Positions 32,345 to 41,296 of a DNA stretch of 64,000 nt are shown piece after piece. Numbering within the stretch: the first letter of the stretch is position 1; the number at the start of each line of letters is the position of its first letter. The stretch lies in NCBI GenBank assembly GCA_964479625.1, contig CAYZMS010000018.1, positions 1 to 64,000 on the forward strand, written 5' to 3'. The DNA is from CAYZMS01 sp964479625 (GTDB lineage: Bacteria > Bacteroidota > Bacteroidia > Chitinophagales > Saprospiraceae). Both the position numbers and the translations under genes were made by a program. The notes below the pieces were generated by a model. It was not told the DNA's origin. It did no database searches and saw only the letters and a list, made by a program, of their open reading frames with translations.

Positions 32345-33259
32345 TTAGTCGAACAGACTAATCTGGCGGCCGGCCCCGGGATCGAGTAATTTGGGGCCGC
32401 GGGTTCGAAAGGAATATTTTTCCAATGCTTGCTGCACCAGGTAATCCGCCATTTGCGGGGCTTGCAGGTTGTCGGGCTCATGCGTGAAAAAATAGATTTC
32501 CGAAACGCCTTGCTCTTTCATTTGGTCAAGGCGGGAAAGCCAGGCATCCACCCGTTGAAAATCAGTGGGGTGCAAATCATTACCTACAAACCGGATCAGC
32601 GTTTTATTGGAGCTCAATCCCATGTGCAGCACGTCTCGCCTGCCGGCAACATCGGTCATCAGGGCGATTATTCCCGCTTCAGCTAATTGATTCAGCCATT
32701 GTTCTTTAACCGTCTGGCTCTGAAACCAACTCTCGTGGCGCATTTCTACCGATAGCGGGAATTCCCGGGGCCATTTTTCAAAAAAACGTTGCAATAGGGG
32801 CATACGGTCGGTCCCAAAGTAGGGCGGCAACTGCAGAAAACACGGACCCAGCCTGCTGCCTAGTGCCTCGAGCACCCCGGTAAATTGGGTTAAGGCCTCG
32901 CTGCCCAATCCCAGATCCCGGCTGTGACTGATCAGCTGAGGGATCTTCGGACAAAACCGAAAATCCGAAGGACTTTCCGACTTCCATCGCCCGACAGTCT
33001 CCAGGTCCGGAATCCGGTAGTGGGTCGTATTGAGTTCAATGGTATTAAACTGACGGCAATACTCCCGCAGGAAATCTTTTGGCTTACTGCCCTGTGGGTA
33101 GACGGTTCCCACCCATTCCTTCATAGACCAGCCCGTACAACCGACATACAGGTCAGGACCGGAATGGGAAGAATAGGCTTTCATTCGCTCGTTGTTTTCG
33201 GCCATTGGTGGCAATCGAAAATCCACTGCTCTGATATCCACCAGTTTTCCAAATTTCAT
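32345..33259 (-). CDS. DUF72 family protein (YecE-like TIM barrel)
   Basis: 304 residues. DUF72 signature segments: GCTGWSMKEWVGTVYPQG (about 40-57), YCRQFNTIELNTTHYRIPD (about 67-85), RFCPKIPQLISHSRDL (about 98-113) and an EMRHESWF block (about 165-172, EMRH). The fold is a TIM barrel, with proposed but unproven nucleic-acid or sugar roles. It is divergent from the biotin cluster (75 bp between starts). Confidence 0.85.
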   Translation of the reverse strand: MKFGKLVDIRAVDFRLPPMAENNERMKAYSSHSGPDLYVGCTGWSMKEWVGTVYPQGSKPKDFLREYCRQFNTIELNTTHYRIPDLETVGRWKSESPSDFRFCPKIPQLISHSRDLGLGSEALTQFTGVLEALGSRLGPCFLQLPPYFGTDRMPLLQRFFEKWPREFPLSVEMRHESWFQSQTVKEQWLNQLAEAGIIALMTDVAGRRDVLHMGLSSNKTLIRFVGNDLHPTDFQRVDAWLSRLDQMKEQGVSEIYFFTHEPDNLQAPQMADYLVQQALEKYSFRTRGPKLLDPGAGRQISLFD

Positions 33260-33334
33260 AGGGTATTGTAATTTAGTGTTTCCCTATCCGAGAAAATTCG
33301 AACAATCTAGGGCTTAATAAGGTAATGCATAAAT

Positions 33335-34474
33335 ATGGAAAAAGTGCAGGGAGAAACCATTCCCATTGGAGAATATATGCTGAAGGCCCTTCAAAACCGA
33401 AAAAGAGAAGGCTTATATCGTCAGTTAAGGGTGGTCAGCGACCTTTTTGATTTTTCCTCCAACGATTACCTTGGGCTTGCCCAAATACCCTACGAGGACA
33501 GTGGGGAAGGACTGGCAGGGGGAAGTAGCGGCTCTCGCTTACTGTCGGGAAATTCCCGCTTGGCGGAAATGCTGGAAGAGGAACTGGCCGCTTTTCATCA
33601 GGCCCCCTCAGCTTTGGTCTTTAATTCGGGCTATGCGGCCAATATCGGCCTGTTATCCTGTGTGCCCAAACGTGGCGATACGATTTTATTCGACAGCCTG
33701 GCACATGCCTCCATCCGGGAGGGCATTCAACTGTCCCCCGCTCAGGGCTGGTCCTTCCGTCACAATGATCTTCAACATCTGGAAAGCAAATTGCAACGAG
33801 CGGAAGGGCGGATTTTTATCGTGGTAGAAAGCGTTTATTCCATGGACGGAGACCTGGCCCCTCTTGCCGATCTCGTTGAACTGGCAGAAAGGTTTGGAGC
33901 TGCTCTGGTCGTGGATGAAGCACATGCCACAGGGATATTCGGTCCGAGAGGGGAGGGGCTTTGCGTGGCGCTGGGCCTGCAGGACAAGGTTTGGGCCCGG
34001 ATACATACCTTTGGAAAGGCAGTCGGCCGGCAAGGAGCAGCCATACTGGGCCCCTCGGTCCTGAAGGCATTTTTGGTCAATTTTTCCCGGCCTTTTATTT
34101 ATACCACCGCTTTGCCTCCCAATGTGCTGCAGGAAATTCGACGGATGTATAAGGTATTGCAGCAGGAAAATTTCCCCGAACAAATTCGCCAAAAGATCGA
34201 CCTTTTCAATACCCTAAAGCGGGATGAACTGCCCTTCCTGGAAAGCACCTCTGCAATTCAGGGTATTCTGCTTGGAGGCAAGCGGGCGACCGTAGAACTT
34301 GCTCAATATTTGCAGGGGAAGGGATTCGATCTTCGGCCCATTTTGGCACCCACCGTACCGCAGGGAAAGGAACGACTACGGATTTGCCTGCACACCTTCA
34401 ATTCCGACGAGGAGATCGAACAATTAATGAACCAGGTCGAAAACTGGTTTAATAACAGGAAAACTATCACATGA
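33335..34474 (+). CDS. bioF: 8-amino-7-oxononanoate synthase-type PLP enzyme
   Basis: 379 residues of the alpha-oxoamine synthase family. The PLP lysine lies in HTFGKAVGRQGAA (about 226-238); other landmarks are FSSNDYLGL (about 45-53), SGSRLLSGNSRL (about 65-76), DSLAHASIREGI (about 119-130) and VVDEAHATGIFGPRGEG (about 192-208). It condenses pimeloyl-ACP or -CoA with L-alanine in biotin synthesis. It overlaps bioD by 4 bp. Its position at the head of a bio cluster makes the BioF role much more likely than KBL or another family member. Confidence 0.93.
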   Translation: MEKVQGETIPIGEYMLKALQNRKREGLYRQLRVVSDLFDFSSNDYLGLAQIPYEDSGEGLAGGSSGSRLLSGNSRLAEMLEEELAAFHQAPSALVFNSGYAANIGLLSCVPKRGDTILFDSLAHASIREGIQLSPAQGWSFRHNDLQHLESKLQRAEGRIFIVVESVYSMDGDLAPLADLVELAERFGAALVVDEAHATGIFGPRGEGLCVALGLQDKVWARIHTFGKAVGRQGAAILGPSVLKAFLVNFSRPFIYTTALPPNVLQEIRRMYKVLQQENFPEQIRQKIDLFNTLKRDELPFLESTSAIQGILLGGKRATVELAQYLQGKGFDLRPILAPTVPQGKERLRICLHTFNSDEEIEQLMNQVENWFNNRKTIT

Positions 34475-35100
34475 ACCCGAACCGATTTTTTGTCAGTGGC
34501 ATAGGAACCGAAGTGGGCAAGACCGTAGTTTCTGCCATTTTGGTAAAGGCCCTTCAGGCCGATTACTGGAAACCGGTGCAGGCTGGGGATTTGCTCTTTT
34601 CCGACTCGATGAAAATAGCCGAATGGGTGCCCGGAGCACGCATTCACCAGGAGGCCTATAGGTTGCAGACGCCCATGTCACCCCATGCCGCTGCGGATAT
34701 AGACGGTATTCAGATCGACCTAAATGCCTTTGAGTTGCCCGCTACTGATAATTCCCTGATCGTGGAAGGAGCCGGCGGATTACTGGTCCCCCTGAACGAG
34801 AAAGATCACATGCTGGACCTTATAGAACGGCTTAAGCTGCCGGTGATTCTGGTCTCCCGGCATTATCTTGGAAGTATCAACCACACCCTGTTAAGCCTGG
34901 AAGCCCTCAAGGCACGGAATATTCCCCTTGCAGGCCTGATCTTTAACGGAAAGGAGCACCCAACTACCGAGCGGATCATCCAGCAAATTGGAGGAATTAG
35001 ACCGGTCGGTCGAATTGAAGAACTGCCCGACCTTCAGCCCAATACCATTGTACAGGCAGCCAGGCAGTTGCGAAAGGCCCTGGCAGAAGCGCTACTGTAA
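34471..35100 (+). CDS. bioD: Dethiobiotin synthetase
   Basis: 209 residues. ATP-dependent ring closure of DAPA to dethiobiotin. The P-loop is GIGTEVGKTVVSAIL (about 6-20), the substrate Lys region is YWKPVQAG (about 32-39), and the switch region VEGAGGLLVPLNEKDHMLDL (about 92-111) matches the family. It overlaps bioF and precedes bioA by 99 bp. Confidence 0.93.
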   Translation: MNPNRFFVSGIGTEVGKTVVSAILVKALQADYWKPVQAGDLLFSDSMKIAEWVPGARIHQEAYRLQTPMSPHAAADIDGIQIDLNAFELPATDNSLIVEGAGGLLVPLNEKDHMLDLIERLKLPVILVSRHYLGSINHTLLSLEALKARNIPLAGLIFNGKEHPTTERIIQQIGGIRPVGRIEELPDLQPNTIVQAARQLRKALAEALL

Positions 35101-35199
35101 GGCTGCTGCCTTAAGGTTCTACAAAACCCAAAATGGACTGTGGCAGTATTCCGTATCGGGAAACTTTTATAATCGAAAACGCACAATCCGAAACCTAAA

Positions 35200-36480
35200 A
35201 TGACCTTAACCGAACGCGACCAAAAACATCTTTGGCATCCATATACCCAGCATCACAGTGCTGACCCACCCTTGCCGATAGCCCGGGCAGAAGGAGCGCT
35301 GCTTTATGACGAGTATGGCAACACCTATATTGATGCCGTTTCCTCCTGGTGGGTCAATACCTATGGTCACGCGCATCCATACATTGCCAAGCGGATACAT
35401 GAGCAGGCCCTAAAACTTGAACATGTGATCTTTGCGGGCTTCACCCATCCTCCGGCTGTAGAACTGGCCGAGGGCCTGGTTCGACTCCTTCCGGAGGAGA
35501 TCAATCGGGTTTTTTATTCAGATAACGGGTCTACGGCTGTAGAGATCGCCATAAAAATGGCAATACAGTATTACCACAATCAGGAAAGGCCTCGTCGGCG
35601 GCTGATTGCCTTCGAGCATGCCTTTCATGGGGAGACCTTTGGGGCTATGTCGGCCAGTGGTGACCTGTCCTTTAACAATCCTTTTAAAGACCACCTATTT
35701 GAAGTGTGGCGCATTCCCGAGCCAGTAAGGGGGCGAGAGGAAGAAGCTATCAGGGTACTCCGGGCACACCTGGAAACAAAAGATTGTTATGCCTTCCTGT
35801 TTGAACCCCTGGTGATGGGAGCGGGGGGCATGATCATGTATGAGCCAGAAGTCCTGGATGAATTGATCCGGCTTTGCAAGGATTTTGGAGTACTTTGTAT
35901 AGCGGACGAGGTAATGACTGGTTTTGGAAGAACGGGAAAAAACTTTGCTTCGGATTACCTGAAACAGACCCCTGATATCGTGGCCCTTTCCAAGGGGTTG
36001 ACCGGTGGTAGCATGCCCCTGGCGGTTACGGCCTGCACGGAGGCTATTTACAAGGCCTTCCTATCCGAAAATAAATTGAAGACCTTTTTTCACGGGCACT
36101 CCTACACGGCCAATCCGCTGGGTTGTGCAGCCGCACTGGCAGGCCTTGAATTACTGGAAGCCGGGACGACCCGCGAAGCCATTGATCGCATAACACAGCG
36201 CCATGAAGATTTCAAGGCAAGTTTGCAGCAACACCCGGCCATCAGAAATATTCGATACCGGGGTACAATTTTAGCAGTCGAATTTAAAAGCGAAGAAGCT
36301 ACGGGCTATTTCAATAACCTGAGGGATACCCTCTATCGGTTTTTTTTAAAAAGAGGCTTACTGCTCCGTCCTTTGGGAAATATAATTTATGTTCTGCCTC
36401 CATATTGCATTTCGGACAAGCAACTGGATAAGGTATACGAAGGCATTGAAGCGGCTTTGGATCGTTTCATAAAAAAGTGA
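35200..36480 (+). CDS. bioA: Adenosylmethionine-8-amino-7-oxononanoate aminotransferase
   Basis: 426 residues, class III PLP aminotransferase making DAPA from KAPA with SAM as amino donor. Landmarks: HLWHPYTQH at about 10-18 (Trp/Tyr substrate-binding residues), SSWWVNTYGHAHPYI (about 48-62), SDNGSTAVEIAIKMA (about 107-121) and the PLP Lys in VALSKGLTGGSMPLA (about 261-275). Full length. The ketosynthase gene starts 49 bp downstream. Confidence 0.95.
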   Translation: MTLTERDQKHLWHPYTQHHSADPPLPIARAEGALLYDEYGNTYIDAVSSWWVNTYGHAHPYIAKRIHEQALKLEHVIFAGFTHPPAVELAEGLVRLLPEEINRVFYSDNGSTAVEIAIKMAIQYYHNQERPRRRLIAFEHAFHGETFGAMSASGDLSFNNPFKDHLFEVWRIPEPVRGREEEAIRVLRAHLETKDCYAFLFEPLVMGAGGMIMYEPEVLDELIRLCKDFGVLCIADEVMTGFGRTGKNFASDYLKQTPDIVALSKGLTGGSMPLAVTACTEAIYKAFLSENKLKTFFHGHSYTANPLGCAAALAGLELLEAGTTREAIDRITQRHEDFKASLQQHPAIRNIRYRGTILAVEFKSEEATGYFNNLRDTLYRFFLKRGLLLRPLGNIIYVLPPYCISDKQLDKVYEGIEAALDRFIKK

Positions 36481-36529
36481 ACGAAGTGCGGCCAGGATGA
36501 CTTTTTAAGGTCCCAAAAATAGCATTAGG

Positions 36530-37693
36530 ATGCAGGAAAAGGAGCGTTTTTTCAAACCCATCGCGATAGTCTCCTGGGGTGCTGTTTCTCCGCTTGGAAA
36601 AGACCGGGCCGAGGTTCGGGCCGCTTACCTGGCCCAGGACCGGCATTTTTTGCAAAAGGGAGAAGAGGGTTGGCAGGGGCGTTTAAATACAGCCTGCCTT
36701 GACCTTTTGGAAACGCTTCGAAAGGCAAGACGGGCTTATCGACGCCTGGACCCCGTGGTGCTGCAATTTTTATATGCCGCTGAACAAGCCACAGCGGGTC
36801 AATTGCCGGGGAATACCGCGTTAGGTATTTTGGTCGGCTCTTCCAGGGGGGCTACCCAAACCCTGGAACAAAGCCTGGCCACCTTTTACAGAACGGGAAA
36901 GGTGCCTTCTGCGACCTCCCCGGCTACTACCCTCGGTAACCTGGCCAGTTGGACGGCCCAGCACCTGGCTGTTAATGGCCCCCAGTTGGAGTTTTCAATT
37001 ACTTGTAGTACCGCTTTTCACGCCTTATTACAGGCTATTCCCTGGCTGCAATCGGGCCGTTACTACTACTTTTTAGCAGGAGGAAGTGAAGCTCCCCTGA
37101 CACCATTTACCTTTGCCCAGATGCAGGCCCTGCGGATTTATGCGCCGCCCGCCGAGGTACCCTACCCAAGCCGCCCTCTGGACCCCTCAAAGGAAGAAAA
37201 CGGAATGGTACTTGGCGCAGGAGCGGCCGCCTTTTTATTGAGTTCGAATGCAGTTACTCCAAAGGCCTGGCTGATCGGGATCGGTTATGGTGTGGAGGCT
37301 ATTGCCAGTCCCACAGGGGTCTCAGAGCAGGGTATAGGCTTCCGGCAATCGATGCAGGAGGCACTAAGGGTGAGTGGTTTACAAACGGTGGATGTGGTGA
37401 TCACCCATTCTCCCGGTACCCTCCAGGGGGATGCCTCCGAATTGGCGGCATTAAAGGCTGTATTTGGAGCCCGATTACCTTTTCTGACGACCAATAAATG
37501 GAAAATTGGCCATACTCTTGGGGCTTCCGGTGGACTGAGTCTGGAAATGGCCCTGATCATGTTGGAAGAAGGCCTGGCCTTCCCACTTCCATATGTTCCT
37601 CAGGCACCCTTGACCCACCCAACAACCATTATGATCAATGCGCTGGGTTTCGGCGGTAACGCCATCAGTCTAATCGTCTCAAAAGGTGAATAG
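36530..37693 (+). CDS. Beta-ketoacyl-ACP synthase-like protein in the biotin cluster
   Basis: 387 residues with thiolase/ketosynthase fold of FabF type, somewhat shorter than FabF (~410). The Cys-His-His triad is intact: C159 (SITCSTAFHALL), H293 (VITHSPGTLQGD) and H328 (WKIGHTLGASGG). It is embedded between bioA and bioB, so it probably takes part in making the pimeloyl moiety or a related acyl chain (inference). No bioC, bioH or bioG homologue is seen in the cluster. Confidence 0.82.
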   Translation: MQEKERFFKPIAIVSWGAVSPLGKDRAEVRAAYLAQDRHFLQKGEEGWQGRLNTACLDLLETLRKARRAYRRLDPVVLQFLYAAEQATAGQLPGNTALGILVGSSRGATQTLEQSLATFYRTGKVPSATSPATTLGNLASWTAQHLAVNGPQLEFSITCSTAFHALLQAIPWLQSGRYYYFLAGGSEAPLTPFTFAQMQALRIYAPPAEVPYPSRPLDPSKEENGMVLGAGAAAFLLSSNAVTPKAWLIGIGYGVEAIASPTGVSEQGIGFRQSMQEALRVSGLQTVDVVITHSPGTLQGDASELAALKAVFGARLPFLTTNKWKIGHTLGASGGLSLEMALIMLEEGLAFPLPYVPQAPLTHPTTIMINALGFGGNAISLIVSKGE

Positions 37694-37708
37694 AGAAAGA
37701 AGATTTCC

Positions 37709-37716
37709 TACATTTG
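37709..37716 (+). promoter_or_regulatory. Possible bioB -7 box
   Basis: TACATTTG fits TAnnTTTG, 31 bp before the ATG at 37747. It suggests that bioB can also start its own transcript and supports the downstream start codon. Confidence 0.35.
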
Positions 37717-37746
37717 TTATCTTACCGTTCTCAAAATCTTTCATCT

Positions 37747-38832
37747 ATGCAACCTATGCCCAACTGGAAATTGGAACAAGTTTTAGAATTATATAACAGC
37801 CCACTATTAGAATTAGTCTATCGGGCCGCTTCGGTGCATCGGGAAAACCACAATCCCCGGGAAGTGCAGGTCAGTACGCTGCTTTCTATAAAAACCGGCG
37901 GTTGCCCTGAAGACTGCGCTTATTGCCCACAGGCAGCTCGCTATTCCACTGGTGTGGAGCAGGAAGGTTTAATGTCGGTAGAGGCTGTTCGGAGGGCAGC
38001 AGAACGGGCCAAAGCAAGTGGTTCCTCCCGTTTATGTATGGGAGCAGCCTGGCGAAACGTCAAAAATAATTCCGATTTCGACCACGTGGTCGAATTGGTG
38101 AAAACGGTTCGGAAACTGGACCTGGAGGTTTGTTGTACCCTGGGGATGGTCAGTGAAAGCCAGGCCCGGCGTCTGGCGGATGCCGGCCTTTACGCCTACA
38201 ACCACAACCTGGATACCTCGGAGGAGTATTACAAGGAAATTATTTCCACTCGTGGGTATGAGGATCGACTCAAGACTATTGATAATGTTCGAAAATCAGG
38301 GGTAACCGTGTGTTCGGGAGGAATAATCGGGATGGGAGAAAGTGTGGAAGACCGCTGTAAAATGCTATTGACGCTTGCAGCTCTTGACCCCCAACCGGAA
38401 AGTGTACCCATTAATGCCCTGGTAGCCGTGGAAGGGACCCCCATGGAAGAACAAAAGCCCGTCCCCATTTGGGATATGATCCGGATGGTGGCGGTTACGC
38501 GTATTGTAATGCCAAAAACGACGGTCCGCCTTTCGGCCGGCCGTACGAATATGGGTAAAGAAGGGCAGGCCCTTTGTTTCATGGCAGGGGCGGGGTCCAT
38601 TTTTGCAGGAGATAAACTGCTGACTACCCCTAATCCTGCAGTGAACGAGGATATGGAGCTTTTTGAAGTACTGGGCCTGCAACCGAAATCTGCTTTTGCC
38701 GATGGCTTTGAACCGGAGATCAGGCCCACCGCCGATCGTCCTATCACGGATGAAGAACCCCTGCGCTGGTCTCGCCCGGGGCACAAGATCGATAAAAACG
38801 AAGCTTACAAGGAAAAAGCCAAGCTTGGATAA
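37747..38832 (+). CDS. bioB: Biotin synthase
   Basis: 361 residues from ATG 37747 (the frame is open from 37714). Radical SAM enzyme inserting sulfur into dethiobiotin. The 4Fe-4S motif is GGCPEDCAYCPQAARY (C-x3-C-x2-C, at about 50-65). Other blocks: LCMGAAWRNVKNN (the conserved Cys and Arg), VCCTLGMVSESQ, YNHNLDTSEEYYKEI, GGIIGMGES and TTVRLSAGRTNMG. The C-terminal ~40 residues form a charged tail. tpiA follows by 32 bp. Confidence 0.96.
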   Translation: MQPMPNWKLEQVLELYNSPLLELVYRAASVHRENHNPREVQVSTLLSIKTGGCPEDCAYCPQAARYSTGVEQEGLMSVEAVRRAAERAKASGSSRLCMGAAWRNVKNNSDFDHVVELVKTVRKLDLEVCCTLGMVSESQARRLADAGLYAYNHNLDTSEEYYKEIISTRGYEDRLKTIDNVRKSGVTVCSGGIIGMGESVEDRCKMLLTLAALDPQPESVPINALVAVEGTPMEEQKPVPIWDMIRMVAVTRIVMPKTTVRLSAGRTNMGKEGQALCFMAGAGSIFAGDKLLTTPNPAVNEDMELFEVLGLQPKSAFADGFEPEIRPTADRPITDEEPLRWSRPGHKIDKNEAYKEKAKLG

Positions 38833-38864
38833 ATTATAATAACCTAAAACACCATCCCAAACCA

Positions 38865-39620
38865 ATGGATCGCATCAAAATCGTTGCCGGCAACTGGAAA
38901 ATGAACAGGACTTATGTCGAGGGGCGCCAGTTAACACTGGACGTTTTGGAGGCCCTGAAAACTCTTGATGTATTAGTGATCTTGTGCACTCCCTTCATCC
39001 ATTTGCAGAATGTGAAGAACATCATCACGGATATTGCCAATGTCAAGCTGGGTGCTCAAAATTGCCACCAGGAAGCATCCGGAGCCTATACCGGGGAGAT
39101 CTCTGCTCCCATGCTGAAATCAGTGGGAGTTGACTATGTGATCATCGGCCATTCAGAACGGCGGGAGTACTTCGGAGAAGATGATGCCATCCTGGCCAAA
39201 AAGGTAGACGTAGTGCTGGAGCATGGGATGCATCCCATCTTCTGCTGTGGAGAGAGCCTGGATATTCGCGAGGCTGGAAAGCATATTGAACATGTAACCA
39301 CCCAGGTCGAAAAAAGCCTGTTTCACCTGGATGAGGAGGCAATTAGAAAACTGACCATTGCTTATGAGCCTGTATGGGCTATCGGAACCGGAAAAACGGC
39401 CAGTCCTGAGCAGGCACAGGAAATGCACAAGGAAATCCGCTCCAGCCTGCATACCAAATACGGGGATCAGATAGCTGATCGAATGCCCATACTGTACGGT
39501 GGTAGTGTTAAACCGGCAAATGCAAAGGAACTCTTCAGCAAACCGGATGTTGACGGCGGGCTTATCGGTGGTGCCAGCCTGAAGGCTGCTGATTTCAACG
39601 CGATCGTGGAAAGTTTTTGA
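38865..39620 (+). CDS. tpiA: Triosephosphate isomerase
   Basis: 251 residues. Interconverts dihydroxyacetone phosphate and glyceraldehyde 3-phosphate. Catalytic features: AGNWKMN (Lys, about 8-14), IGHSERREYFGE (catalytic His, about 94-105), the AYEPVWAIGTGKTAS segment (catalytic Glu and flexible loop 6, about 166-180) and YGGSVKPANA (about 210-219). Possibly read through from bioB, since the gap is only 32 bp. Confidence 0.97.
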   Translation: MDRIKIVAGNWKMNRTYVEGRQLTLDVLEALKTLDVLVILCTPFIHLQNVKNIITDIANVKLGAQNCHQEASGAYTGEISAPMLKSVGVDYVIIGHSERREYFGEDDAILAKKVDVVLEHGMHPIFCCGESLDIREAGKHIEHVTTQVEKSLFHLDEEAIRKLTIAYEPVWAIGTGKTASPEQAQEMHKEIRSSLHTKYGDQIADRMPILYGGSVKPANAKELFSKPDVDGGLIGGASLKAADFNAIVESF

Positions 39621-39681
39621 TCGTAGCGAATCAGTGATGCCGGATACAAGGATCGGTCATCACCTATCACAGCTTCTCTGC

Positions 39682-40239
39682 CTAAAATCGTTTGCCTACG
39701 CCCAGCGCGATGGACCAGGTGTCAAACCCGTCCTGGCGGGAGTCGTAGAACACCGTAGGAGAAATATCCCATTCATCGGGCAATTCAAATTCGTACTCCA
39801 GGCCGAAGCGGAACAGAAAGAAATCCTCCTCTCCTTCGAGTTCCACTCCAGGACCAAGCGTGATGACCAGCCCTTCCCAGGCTTTGTATAGGAGGTCGGC
39901 AGTTAAAACAAAAGGGAATTCCCTTTCCAGCAACTCGCCTTCGCCATCTTCTACAATGAAGCTTTGGATTTCCACATCTGAGTGGATGCCGACTCCCCAT
40001 CTGCGACTTGGCCAGTATTCGAGGTCAAGGCCCCAGGATGGGATCGCGACATTTTCGGAATTGTTTCCTCCGGCTGGGACAAGGGTATGACCTATGAGTA
40101 CCGCTACCCGCCAGGGAGAGAATTCCTCTTCTTCGTCCTCTTCTTCAGAGTTTTCAATGCGAATTTCCTTCGCTTGCTGGCTGTAAATAGGGGTACTTAA
40201 AAAAAAAAGGAATCCAAATAGAATTAGTGAAGTTTTCAC
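39682..40239 (-). CDS. Outer-membrane beta-barrel-like protein, paralogue A
   Basis: 185 residues with a signal peptide (ends about IYSQ, residue 20), an acidic segment (SEEEDEEEEFS) and then a regular series of amphipathic strands: WRVAVLIGHTLVPAG, IPSWGLDLEYWPSRRWGVGI, FPFVLTADLLYKAWEGLVIT, LFRFGLEYEFELPDEWDI, terminating in GVGKRF, an aromatic C-terminus typical of outer-membrane proteins. It is clearly paralogous to the protein at 40632-41195. The function is unknown. Confidence 0.8.
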   Translation of the reverse strand: MKTSLILFGFLFFLSTPIYSQQAKEIRIENSEEEDEEEEFSPWRVAVLIGHTLVPAGGNNSENVAIPSWGLDLEYWPSRRWGVGIHSDVEIQSFIVEDGEGELLEREFPFVLTADLLYKAWEGLVITLGPGVELEGEEDFFLFRFGLEYEFELPDEWDISPTVFYDSRQDGFDTWSIALGVGKRF

Positions 40240-40323
40240 GACGGTAGCGTTTTGTTTTCAAATGGGTATTTGAAGCGAAGGTAAGCTTTCCGTCGGAAAT
40301 ACTTCTGGCGGGGTTCTAAATGT

Positions 40324-40518
40324 TTAGCTCGACTGCTTTTTTAGCGCCATGGCCATCTTCATTCTCCCTGGGCAGCGTTTACATCTTTTGCCTTTTTTAT
40401 ATTTCTTGCAGCATTTCTTTTTAAATCCAGATTTACCAAACTGAAGTTCAGGTTCTACCATCGGTAAAGGGAAACGTAGCTCTTCAGGATCTGGTAGCCG
40501 CAGACCATTGTACTCCAT
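40324..40518 (-). CDS. Small Cys/Lys-rich protein
   Basis: 64 residues. The C-terminal half carries FKKKCCKKYKKGKRCKRCPG, a CC...C...C arrangement that could bind a metal, in a very basic context. Small proteins with this look recur in Bacteroidota. It lies between the two outer-membrane paralogues, on the same strand. No function is recognised, and no TM segment is present. Confidence 0.6.
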   Translation of the reverse strand: MEYNGLRLPDPEELRFPLPMVEPELQFGKSGFKKKCCKKYKKGKRCKRCPGRMKMAMALKKQSS

Positions 40519-40631
40519 GAGAAAGGTTTGAGTGGATTTTGTCTAAATAAATATAAAGACAAAAATAATACGGCTTTGGTTGTTCACCATTGATTATTGT
40601 TAGTGCATTGTAAAAAGTTCCGGGAGGCAGC

Positions 40632-41195
40632 TCAGAAGCGTTTTCCTACGCCCAATGCGATCGACCAGGTATCAAAGGCATCCTTTCTGGAATCGTAAAA
40701 AACGGAAGGAAAAATATCCCAGTGACCAGAGAATTCGAACTCGTACTCCAAACCATATCGAATAAGGAAAAAGGTTTGTGAAGGGTCCACTTCCACACCG
40801 GGGCCGGCCATGAGCACCAGTCCTTTCCAGGGCTTGTACAGTAGGTCGGCGGTTATAACCAGCGGGTACCGACGTTCCAGGGCTTCTTCTTCCGGTTTTT
40901 CGATTAAAAAGGTTTCGATTTCAAGGTCATTGTGCAATCCAATACCCCATTTGGAAGCAGGCCAGTACTCCAGATCCAGCCCCCAGGAGGGGATGAGTAG
41001 TCGTTGGTTATTTTGCGATCCGGCGGGAATAAAAGTGTGGCCAAGTAAAACCGCCATTCGCCAATGCGGAATGTGTGGTTCTGGTTCAACCAGCTCTGAA
41101 TGGTCAGTATGTAAGGTATGATGTTGGCCAAAAACAGGGGGCATTGCACTAAAAAAAAGCGCTGTTAATACAAGGGTAATCAATTCGATCTTCAC
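40632..41195 (-). CDS. Outer-membrane beta-barrel-like protein, paralogue B
   Basis: 187 residues with a signal peptide (ends about VFGQ, residue 24). Strand order and even wording match paralogue A: WRMAVLLGHTFIPAG, IPSWGLDLEYWPASKWGIGL, LVITADLLYKPWKGLVLMAG, FFLIRYGLEYEFEFSGHWD, VFYDSRKDAFDTWSIALG and the same GVGKRF end. They look like a tandem duplication with a small gene now between them. The acidic segment of paralogue A is replaced by a His-containing one (GQHHTLHTDHSELVEPEPH). Confidence 0.8.
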   Translation of the reverse strand: MKIELITLVLTALFFSAMPPVFGQHHTLHTDHSELVEPEPHIPHWRMAVLLGHTFIPAGSQNNQRLLIPSWGLDLEYWPASKWGIGLHNDLEIETFLIEKPEEEALERRYPLVITADLLYKPWKGLVLMAGPGVEVDPSQTFFLIRYGLEYEFEFSGHWDIFPSVFYDSRKDAFDTWSIALGVGKRF

Positions 41196-41296
41196 GGTTA
41201 AATGGTACAGTTGATGAACTGCAATGGTAAAACCTTGCTGGGAATTGCTCAGTGATGGTGTTCACATTGACCCCTGAAAGGGTAAAAGGTGATCCT

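Noticed and set aside
33260..33334. BirA-type operator in front of bioF
   Set aside because: The usual GTTAAC/TTGTAAACC-like palindrome is not present in the 75-bp divergent region.
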